Origin: Bordetella sp. H567
Lineage (GTDB): Bacteria; Pseudomonadota; Gammaproteobacteria; Burkholderiales; Burkholderiaceae_B
Direction: 5' to 3'
NCBI RefSeq assembly: GCF_001704295.1
Contig: NZ_CP012334.1
Location: 124,001 to 188,000, forward strand
Length of the DNA stretch: 64,000 bases
In this document: one piece after another, positions 57,397 to 64,000 of the stretch
How the letters are laid out: each line of letters begins with the position of its first letter
Position numbering within the stretch: the first letter of the stretch is position 1
The notes under the pieces: generated by a model
What the model saw: only the letters and a program-made list of their open reading frames with translations
Told to the model about the DNA's origin: nothing
Database searches by the model: none
Translations under genes and position numbers: made by a program

Positions 57397-58587
57397 TTAA
57401 CCGCGCATCGCCGCGATCACGCCATCCAGCGTTTTCAGCATCAGGTCGATTTCCTGTTCGGTCACGTTCAGGGCCGGCATGAAGCGCAGCAGGTTGCCGC
57501 GCGGCGCGTTCAGCAGCATGCCTTGCGGTTCCAGCTTGCGCGCCGCATCGACGATGGCCGGGCCGTCGTCGCGGTCCATCACCAGCGCGCGCAGCAGGCC
57601 CGCGCCGCGTTCGCCGTGCATGCCCCATTTGGCCGAGAGCTTGAACAGGCCTTCGGACAGCTGGCGGCCGCGCGCCTGCACCGAGTCCAGGAAGCCCGGC
57701 GCGTTCAGCACGTCGAACACGGCCACGCCGACGGCGGTCATCAAGGGGTTGCCGTTGTAGGTTCCACCCTGTTCCCCGTGCGAGAACACGCTGACGTCCT
57801 GGCGCGCCAGCAGGGCCGCCAGCGGCACGCCGCCGCCGATGCCCTTGCCCAGCGTCATGATATCGGGCGTGATGCCGAACTGCTGGTAGGCGAACATGGT
57901 GCCGGTACGGCCCATGCCGGTCTGCACTTCATCAACGATGAGCAGGATGCCGTGCTGGTCGGCCAGCTTGCGCAGGCCCTGCATGAACTCCGTGGTGGCG
58001 GGGATGACGCCGCCTTCGCCTTGCACGGGCTCCAGCATGACGGCGACGGTCTGCGCATCGATCAGCTTGTGCACCGAATCCAGGTCGTTCAGGTTGGCCT
58101 TGGGAAAACCGTCCACCTGCGGCGCGAACATCGTGCCCCAGCCGGGCTTGCCCGACGCCGACATGGTCGCCAGCGTACGGCCATGGAAGCTGTGATCCAT
58201 GGTGATGATCTTGTACGCGCCATTGCGATTGACCTTGCCCCACTTGCGCGCCAGCTTGATGGCGCCTTCGTTGGCTTCGGCGCCGCTGTTGGCGAAGAAG
58301 ACGCGATCGAACACCGATCCCTGCGTCAGGCGCTGGGCCAGCTGCAGCGACGGCTCGTTGTAGTAGGCCGGCGACGGATTCATCAGCTTGGCCGCCTGCT
58401 CGTTCAGCGCCCGCAGCATTTCAGGCGCGGTGTGGCCCAGGCAGTTCACCGCCCAGCCCTGGATGAAGTCCAGGTATCGCTTGCCCGTGTTGTCCTCCAG
58501 CCAGGATCCCTGTCCTCGCACGAACACGAGGTCCGGGCGGGAAGTGATCTCCATGAGGGTGTTGACGTTGTACTGGCTGAATTCCAT
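57397..58587 (-). CDS. argD: ArgD, acetylornithine aminotransferase
   Basis: 396 residues from ATG 58587 (AGGAAC ribosome binding site). Class III PLP aminotransferase: FFANSGAEANEGAIKLARKW binds cofactor and substrate, VDEVQTGMGRTGTMFAYQQF carries the PLP-contacting Asp, and IMTLGKGIGGGVPLAALLAR includes the Schiff-base Lys. GEQGGTYNGNPLMTAVG follows. It converts N-acetylglutamate semialdehyde to N-acetylornithine and may also serve succinyldiaminopimelate in lysine synthesis. The in-frame start 58677 precedes the ribosome binding site. Bases 58588-58792 hold no gene. Confidence 0.92.
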   Translation of the reverse strand: MEFSQYNVNTLMEITSRPDLVFVRGQGSWLEDNTGKRYLDFIQGWAVNCLGHTAPEMLRALNEQAAKLMNPSPAYYNEPSLQLAQRLTQGSVFDRVFFANSGAEANEGAIKLARKWGKVNRNGAYKIITMDHSFHGRTLATMSASGKPGWGTMFAPQVDGFPKANLNDLDSVHKLIDAQTVAVMLEPVQGEGGVIPATTEFMQGLRKLADQHGILLIVDEVQTGMGRTGTMFAYQQFGITPDIMTLGKGIGGGVPLAALLARQDVSVFSHGEQGGTYNGNPLMTAVGVAVFDVLNAPGFLDSVQARGRQLSEGLFKLSAKWGMHGERGAGLLRALVMDRDDGPAIVDAARKLEPQGMLLNAPRGNLLRFMPALNVTEQEIDLMLKTLDGVIAAMRG

Positions 58588-58792
58588 GGTTGTTCCTGGT
58601 TGAAGGAAGGTAAGGTTTGCACCGCCGCGGGTATTGGCGGGCAAGGGAGTAAATTTATCACCCGTTGGCCACCGCATTGCCTGTGGCGGCCATTATTTTC
58701 GATGCGCGGGCGCGTGGTGAGGCGAGCAGCCCCACGCCCGCGGCCCCGCGACCCGTTCCACGGGGGGCGCCTGCCACGCCGGCCGGACCCGA

Positions 58793-59953
58793 TCAACGGC
58801 TGAGGCCGCGCGCCGCGATGGGCCAGAGGCCTTCGACGACGCCGCCGCGCAACACCACCAGCGTATCGTGCAGATTGAAGGTCGGATCGCAGTGCGAGGG
58901 CACCAGCTTGAGCTTCGTCCCCAGTGCCGGCGTCGCGGCGCCGGCCGCCACGCGCACCACGCCATGTTCATCGTTGGCGGCGACATAGGTCAGCCCGGGT
59001 TGTTCATGCAACCGCGGCAAACCGCATTCGATCGTGGTGGATTTCAGGCCGGCGTCCAGCACGATGCGGTCGGCGGACGGCGTGCTCATCACGCTGCTCA
59101 ACACGAACAGGCTATTGCGCAGGCGCAGTTCGCCTGCCCATTCGTTATCGCCGTAATCCCCGTCCATGAAGGCATACGTGCCCGCCTGCAGTTCCGTATA
59201 GACGTCACCGGGGCCGTCGAACTCGGCAGTGCCCGTGCCGGAGCCGGTGATGATGGGGCAGGCGTAATCATGCTCGGCCAGGACGCGCGCGCATTCCTTG
59301 GCGCGGGCCGCGCTTTCCCGGCAGGCAGCCGCGCGTTCCGCATGGCCGCGCCGGTGCTGCAGCGAGCCGTGATACGCCTGCAGGCCGGCGAAGCGCAGGC
59401 CCGGCAGGCTTTCGATGCGCCGCGCCAGTTCCAGCGCGGCGGTGGGCGAGGACACGCCACAGCGGCCCTGCCCCACGTCCAGTTCGATCAGCACGTCGAT
59501 GCGCGCGCCGTGCCGGGCAGCCGCGCGCGACAGGTCGGCGACGTTGTCCACGTGGTCCACGCACACGCTCACCCTGGCCTGGCGGGCAAGCGCGGCCAGC
59601 AGATCCAGCTTCGCCGCGCCGACGACCTCGTTGCTGATATGGATGTCCTGTATGCCGGCCGCGACGAAGGGCAGCGCTTCGCTGACCTTCTGCACGCACA
59701 CCCCGCGCGCGCCCAGTGCTGCCTGGCGCAACGCGACCTCCGGACACTTGTGCGCCTTGGCATGCGGCCGCAGCGCGACGCCGCAGCGGTCGGCCCAGTC
59801 CTGCATGGCGCGCAGGTTGTGCTCGAACGCGTCCAGGTCCAGCACCAGGCACGGCGTGTCCACCTGATCCCAAGCGTCGCCGATACGCGCCGGCGGCGGC
59901 AGTTGCGGCAATGGGGCGGCCTCGCCGGTCACGTCCAGTTCGGTGTTGTCCAA
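58793..59953 (-). CDS. DSD1 family PLP-dependent enzyme (D-threonine aldolase / D-serine dehydratase-like)
   Basis: 386 residues from a TTG at 59953, six bases after AGGAG; the next upstream in-frame start (60022) lacks this site. An alanine-racemase-type N-terminal barrel carries the PLP lysine in VALRPHAKAHKCPEVAL; TGSGTGTAEF binds PLP phosphate, and the C-terminal metal site is near HGVV and PSHCDPTFNLHD, whose His/Cys ligands are the DSD1 zinc signature. Members cleave D-threonine, D-threo-3-hydroxyaspartate or D-serine; which one cannot be told. The divergent smg gene starts 221 bases away. Confidence 0.88.
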   Translation of the reverse strand: MDNTELDVTGEAAPLPQLPPPARIGDAWDQVDTPCLVLDLDAFEHNLRAMQDWADRCGVALRPHAKAHKCPEVALRQAALGARGVCVQKVSEALPFVAAGIQDIHISNEVVGAAKLDLLAALARQARVSVCVDHVDNVADLSRAAARHGARIDVLIELDVGQGRCGVSSPTAALELARRIESLPGLRFAGLQAYHGSLQHRRGHAERAAACRESAARAKECARVLAEHDYACPIITGSGTGTAEFDGPGDVYTELQAGTYAFMDGDYGDNEWAGELRLRNSLFVLSSVMSTPSADRIVLDAGLKSTTIECGLPRLHEQPGLTYVAANDEHGVVRVAAGAATPALGTKLKLVPSHCDPTFNLHDTLVVLRGGVVEGLWPIAARGLSR

Positions 59954-60174
59954 GCAGTTCTCCTGATGTGTAGGATGACGTAGCCAGGCGGGCGCCTGAC
60001 GGGTCACTGAAATTATGCTCAACTACGGCGTTCTGCGCGCTACGCCGTCGCATCCATATAACACCGGCCCCGGGGCGGTTGCCCCGAACCTTGAATAAGC
60101 GTAAAGTCAATTCATGTTTGCTGGTTTGCCGATAAGCGGGCCGACTGGGCAGACTGGCACAAACGCTGCGCCCT

Positions 60175-60636
60175 ATGTTCGATATCCTGGTCTATCTTTT
60201 TGAAAATTACTACACGCCGCAAGCCTGTCCTGCGGCGGATGTACTGGCGAAACGTCTGGCCGCGGCGGGCTTCGAACACGAAGACATCGACGATGCGCTC
60301 GGCTGGCTGTACGGCCTGGCCGAGACCACCGAGCGCTGCGTGGATCTTGCCCAGCAGCCGGCGACCGGCACGCGCATCTACACCGATAGCGAATATCGCC
60401 AGCTAGGCAGCGAAGCCATCGGCTTCATCACCTTCCTCGAATCCGCGGGCGTCTTGCCCGCGCCGCTGCGCGAGATCGTCATCGACCGCGCCCTGGCCGC
60501 GCCGGAATCGCCTGTCCCCCTGTCCAAGCTAAAGATCACCGCCCTGATGGTGCTCTGGAGCCAGGAAGCGGACATCGATAACCTGGTGCTCGAAGAACTG
60601 CTCGACGACGACGGCGACGTCCGCCGCCTGCACTGA
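60175..60636 (+). CDS. smg: Smg/DUF494 family protein
   Basis: 153 residues, the standard length, starting MFDILVYLFENYYTPQACPA with the family motif ILVYLFENY. The central part GFEHEDIDDALGWLYGLAET and RIYTDSEYRQLGSEAIGFIT and the C-terminal KLKITALMVLWSQEADIDNL are typical. Function is unsettled; the gene is normally found in a dprA-smg-topA cluster near fmt/def. Here neither dprA nor topA flanks it, and gluQ follows after a terminator. A CGGGGC/GCCCCG hairpin (60071-60086) lies in the 221-base gap upstream; no clear promoter is seen. Confidence 0.9.
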   Translation: MFDILVYLFENYYTPQACPAADVLAKRLAAAGFEHEDIDDALGWLYGLAETTERCVDLAQQPATGTRIYTDSEYRQLGSEAIGFITFLESAGVLPAPLREIVIDRALAAPESPVPLSKLKITALMVLWSQEADIDNLVLEELLDDDGDVRRLH

Positions 60637-60659
60637 CACCGCGCCGCTCCCCGATCCAG

Positions 60660-60679
60660 CCGGCCTTCGGGCCGGTTTT
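60660..60679 (+). terminator. rho-independent terminator after smg
   Basis: CCGGCC, UUCG-type loop TTCG, GGCCGG, then TTTTG. Short stem but with a stable tetraloop; it lies 23 bases past the smg stop. Confidence 0.7.
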
Positions 60680-60757
60680 GCTTTGGACCCGGCTTGCGCT
60701 CGGGCCTTCGGCTAGTCCCTTCGGTTTTGCATCGGCGCATCGCCTACCCGCTCGTTC

Positions 60758-61651
60758 ATGCCCTACATCGGCCGTTTCGCTCCCAGCCCCAGCGGCCCGC
60801 TGCACGCGGGATCGCTGGTCGCCGCCTTGGCGAGCTACCTGGATGCGCGCGCCCACGGCGGCACCTGGCTGCTGCGTATCGAGGACATCGATGCGCCGCG
60901 CACGGTGCCGGGTGCCGACCGCGTCATCATGCGGCAATTGCAGACGCTGGGGCTGCGCTGGGACGGCGAGGTGCTGTGGCAGTCGCAGCGCGATGCGGCG
61001 TATCGCCAGGCGATGGACGCGCTGGCGGCGCGCGGCCTGGTCTACGGCTGCGCCTGCACGCGGCGCGAAATCGTCGAAAACCACGCGGCGCTCGAAAAGG
61101 CCCGCGGCGCGCGGCAAGCCCTCCTGGACGGTGAACGGCCTTATGTCGGCACGTGCCGTAACGGCTTGCCGCCCGGCAGGCAGGCGCGCGCGTGGCGGCT
61201 GCGGGTACCGCCGGGCGAAGAGAGCTTCATCGATCGCTGGCTGGGCGCGCAACGCCAGGACGTCGCGCATGCCGTGGGCGATTTCGTGCTGCGGCGCGCG
61301 GACGGCTTGTGGGCCTATCAACTGGCGGTGGTCGTGGACGACGCGGCGCAGGGCGTAACGGATGTCGTGCGCGGCGCCGATCTGCTGAGTTCGACGGCGC
61401 GCCAGCGGGTGCTGGCGCGCCTGCTCGGGGCGCGGCCGCCACGCGTGATGCACGTCCCGCTGATCCTGGACCCGGCCACGGGCTTGAAGCTGTCCAAGCA
61501 GAACCATGCCCCGGCGCTGGACCTGGCGCGGCCGGTGGAACAGCTGGGGCTAGCGTGGCGCGCGCTGGGTTTCGGGCCTATCGCGGCCGACACCCCGGCC
61601 CGTTTCCTGGCCGAGGCCATCCCGCAATGGGCGCGTCGCTACAAAGGCTGA
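60758..61651 (+). CDS. gluQ: GluQ, glutamyl-Q tRNA(Asp) synthetase
   Basis: 297 residues, a truncated GluRS without the anticodon-binding domain. The start [20 protein letters not shown] holds the HIGH-equivalent (HAGS); RIEDIDAPR is the class I motif; zinc ligands are in [11 protein letters not shown] (Cys-x-Cys) and GTCRNGL; the KMSKS-equivalent is LKLSKQNHA. GluQ attaches glutamate to queuosine in tRNA-Asp. Its last 13 bases overlap the convergent membrane-protein gene. The ATG at 60758 follows no strong ribosome binding site. Confidence 0.94.
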   Translation: MPYIGRFAPSPSGPLHAGSLVAALASYLDARAHGGTWLLRIEDIDAPRTVPGADRVIMRQLQTLGLRWDGEVLWQSQRDAAYRQAMDALAARGLVYGCACTRREIVENHAALEKARGARQALLDGERPYVGTCRNGLPPGRQARAWRLRVPPGEESFIDRWLGAQRQDVAHAVGDFVLRRADGLWAYQLAVVVDDAAQGVTDVVRGADLLSSTARQRVLARLLGARPPRVMHVPLILDPATGLKLSKQNHAPALDLARPVEQLGLAWRALGFGPIAADTPARFLAEAIPQWARRYKG

Positions 61652-64000
61652 AGATCCGCATTCAACAGCCGCACCAGCAAACCGGTGCCGTCGTCGCCGA
61701 CCCGCAATTCGCCGTAGCGCGCCTGCGCATAGCGCGCGGCTTCGCCTTCGGGGAAGAAGAACGCATTGGTCACCAGGCGCACGCCGTCGGCCCGCAGGCG
61801 GTAGCGCAGCACGACTTCACGCGCATCGTGCGGCTCGGGCTTCGGCTGCACGCGCACGGGCTGGGCCACGCCCTGGGCATCGGGCAACAGCACCAGATAG
61901 CCGTCGGTGGCGGGGCCGCCCCACAAGCTGGCCAGGGCGGCGGGGCGGCCGTCCTGCAGGCCCGGGATGTCGCGCGCCGCCGCGAACCGTAGCGCCATAT
62001 AGTCGCCCTGCATGAAGGCGCGCGGGTCGATGGGGGCCAACGCCAGGCGGACGACGTGGCCGTCCGCCAGCACATGTTCGCGCTGCCAGATCCCGGTGTT
62101 GACGACCGCGAGCACCGCCACCAGGCCAGCCACGATGACCGCCGCCCATAGCGGCCGCCGCGGCGTCGCGGGCACGGCGAGCGATGCCGGCGCGACCCCT
62201 TCCAGCCAGCGCGGCAGGCGCCAGGCGACGACGCGCATGAGCAGCAGCAGAACGCCCGCCCCAACCAGCCATACCGACTTTTGCAGCAAAGGCACGTTCA
62301 ATTGGTAGTAATACAGAACCAGGTAGATCAGCAGCACCACCTGTCCCCAGCGCAGCAGGCGCGGCCGGCCGAGCCCGAAGCCCAGCAGGATCCACGACAG
62401 GGCGAAGGCGATGCCGGGGGCGGGCAGCCAGCACACCGCCAGCAGCAGCAGGCCCAGCGGCACCCCCAGGCGGACGCTGCGCGGCAGCACGGCGCGGCGG
62501 CGGCGGACCAGCACCCACGCCACGGCGACGGGCAGCAGGGCGGCCAGGATCAGATACGCCACGGCGGGCGGGTGCAGCGCCCACAGGGCGGGCAGCTCCC
62601 ACACCGGCACGCCGGTAGCCTGCAGGGCGGCCAACTGGGAGGCCAGCGCGAAGGCCCAGGCCAGGGGCTGCAGCGCGTCGCGGCGCGCCGCGGACATGCG
62701 TTCGCGCACCAGGAAGGCGGCCGCGGCAAGCCAGGCCGCGCCCACGCAGGCCGGCAGCCAGACCGCCAGGCCGCGTACCATGTCGGCATCCATCCAGGTC
62801 AGGACGTGTTCGTAGAGGTGCTGGGTGCCGGCGGAAAAGGACGTCAATATGAAAAGGGACAGGGCGATCATGACGCCGCTGAGGAAACGCAGGATGGCGT
62901 CCGGGGCCAGGACATAGACCGCCGCCGCCAACACCAGGATGAGCAGCGCCGAGCCGGCGGGCGAATTGGAGACGGACAATCCGGCCGTCACCAGGATCTG
63001 TCCCGAAAAAGCCAGCGCCGTGGCGCACTGGCGCCAGAACAGCTGCTGGGCGCCACGCGCCACGGCCACCCCGGCCGCGCACAGGACCAGACCCAGCACC
63101 AGGGCGGCCGACGTGGTCTGGACGATGCCGGAAACCACCAGGAACAACAGCAGCAGCAGGGTGGCGATCCACGCGCTCAGCCCCAGCAGGCCTTGGACGT
63201 ACCATGGCGTGGCGGCTCGCCGTACAGCCTGGGGCCCCAGCTGCGCAACGGCCGGCGCGACGGTGTCGGGCTCGACCGCCCCGCCGGCCGATGCCGCCGC
63301 TTCGGGGGCGGCCGGCATGGCGGGGGCCCGCGCCGCATCCAGTTCGTGCGCCGCCCGCCCGTCGCCGGCCTGGGCGCCGTCCGGCTGGCCGGCCGCCGCG
63401 ACCCCTGCCGGCGTGGCGACGGCTTGGCCGGCGGCCAGCCGGCGCAGCCAGCGCGCCGCCACGACGGCCTCACCCATCAGCAGCGCGGCCAGGGGCAGCG
63501 CAACCCACACGCCGGGGTCGATCCGCAGCAACCATTCGCCCACCACGCGCAGGGACACGCAGATCACGCCCGCCGCGAGGAGCGCGAGCACGACCAGGTC
63601 CAGGCGGACGCGCGTATAGAAGTAGCCCAGCACCAGCGTAACGCCCACCCAGGCCAGGCCGGTATAGGTTCCCAGCCCGTCGACCACGGATTCGCCGAAC
63701 ATAAGCGCGAGCGCCAGGACGCCCACGGCCAGCAGCGCCAGCACCCGCGGGCCCACGCCCGTGCGCGCATGCCCGCGCCAGGCGCAGAATTCCCAGATGG
63801 CCAGCATGATCAGGTTGGCGGCGCTCACGATCAGGCTGGGAAAGCCCGGCCCGTCGAAAACCACCCACCAGGACAGCACGCGTTCGCCCAGCAGGAGCGC
63901 CAGCGCCATATTGGCCAGTACGATCCAGAACAGCCAGACGCCCTGGCTGCGGGCGGCCCATGCCCAGGGCAGCATCAGGCCGGCCCACAAGGCGAACAGT
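61639..64000 (-). CDS. large polytopic membrane protein with DUF4401-like core and GDYXXLXY tail (5' end outside window)
   Basis: At least 787 residues; the frame is open to the window edge. About 18-20 hydrophobic helices in repeating blocks (for example LVIDAL-free stretches [40 protein letters not shown]) with an Ala/Pro/Glu spacer around residues 190-240. The C-terminal periplasmic-looking domain contains [10 protein letters not shown], the GDYXXLXY signature, and ends [10 protein letters not shown]. Proteins of this type (DUF2157/DUF4401 with GDYXXLXY) are widespread and uncharacterised; they may be envelope transporters or sensors. Convergent overlap of 13 bases with gluQ. Confidence 0.75.
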   Translation of the reverse strand, partial: LFALWAGLMLPWAWAARSQGVWLFWIVLANMALALLLGERVLSWWVVFDGPGFPSLIVSAANLIMLAIWEFCAWRGHARTGVGPRVLALLAVGVLALALMFGESVVDGLGTYTGLAWVGVTLVLGYFYTRVRLDLVVLALLAAGVICVSLRVVGEWLLRIDPGVWVALPLAALLMGEAVVAARWLRRLAAGQAVATPAGVAAAGQPDGAQAGDGRAAHELDAARAPAMPAAPEAAASAGGAVEPDTVAPAVAQLGPQAVRRAATPWYVQGLLGLSAWIATLLLLLFLVVSGIVQTTSAALVLGLVLCAAGVAVARGAQQLFWRQCATALAFSGQILVTAGLSVSNSPAGSALLILVLAAAVYVLAPDAILRFLSGVMIALSLFILTSFSAGTQHLYEHVLTWMDADMVRGLAVWLPACVGAAWLAAAAFLVRERMSAARRDALQPLAWAFALASQLAALQATGVPVWELPALWALHPPAVAYLILAALLPVAVAWVLVRRRRAVLPRSVRLGVPLGLLLLAVCWLPAPGIAFALSWILLGFGLGRPRLLRWGQVVLLIYLVLYYYQLNVPLLQKSVWLVGAGVLLLLMRVVAWRLPRWLEGVAPASLAVPATPRRPLWAAVIVAGLVAVLAVVNTGIWQREHVLADGHVVRLALAPIDPRAFMQGDYMALRFAAARDIPGLQDGRPAALASLWGGPATDGYLVLLPDAQGVAQPVRVQPKPEPHDAREVVLRYRLRADGVRLVTNAFFFPEGEAARYAQARYGELRVGDDGTGLLVRLLNADLQPL

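Overview
The window is about 64 kb of very GC-rich, densely coding bacterial chromosome with no insertion sequence, prophage or CRISPR array. The bc1 complex genes petABC followed by sspA-sspB, the hisAFIE-hit-tatABC run, an RpoN gene, bfr and bfd, smg (DUF494), gluQ and a LiuR-controlled leucine catabolic operon all point to a betaproteobacterium of the order Burkholderiales. Gene order and protein style fit Alcaligenaceae (Bordetella or Achromobacter type) best. The family assignment is an inference from gene content, not a database match.

Layout. 1-4.5 kb: end of the histidine operon (hisA end, hisF, a degenerate repeat cluster, hisI, hisE), then hinT and tatABC. 4.5-7.5 kb: an XRE-type regulator with a palindrome over its ribosome binding site, a DegS-like periplasmic protease, a Nif3 family protein and MscL. 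7.7-11.9 kb: petABC (the Rieske protein carries a Tat signal, so it is a likely client of the Tat translocase encoded upstream), then sspA-sspB. 12-14.6 kb: tRNA-Thr and a gene-poor islet with two proteins I cannot assign. 14.6-19.5 kb: a tight operon of three little-studied proteins (DUF1232, DUF2868 and a DUF3482 GTPase) and a DUF945 protein. 19.7-25 kb: an RhlE-like helicase, a LysE exporter, prfC, an unknown exported protein and bacterioferritin. 25-30 kb: a divergent EamA/LysR pair, bfd under an apparent Fur box, rpoN and a membrane protein.

30-39 kb: leuA behind a 0.5 kb leader region, then a UgpB-like ABC uptake operon next to a LacI-type regulator, with near-identical operators in front of both, and a divergent amidase. 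39-44 kb: an exported RHS-repeat protein of about 1,380 residues whose C-terminus is a Tle1/DUF2235-type lipase domain with a complete Ser-Asp-His triad. No VgrG, PAAR or immunity gene is visible beside it, and it is the most unusual object here. 44-49 kb: argS, a SPOR-domain protein, dsbA, metC and a second LysE exporter.

49-57 kb: a leucine/isovalerate module. A LiuR-type MerR regulator with a perfect 16-bp palindrome ahead of the operon controls isovaleryl-CoA dehydrogenase, a thiolase and both subunits of 3-methylcrotonyl-CoA carboxylase. A metallo-beta-lactamase-fold hydrolase diverges from the regulator across a second, related site. The hydratase (liuC) and lyase (liuE) normally found with these genes are absent. 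57-64 kb: argD, a DSD1-type PLP enzyme, smg, gluQ and the 3' part of a large membrane protein running off the window.
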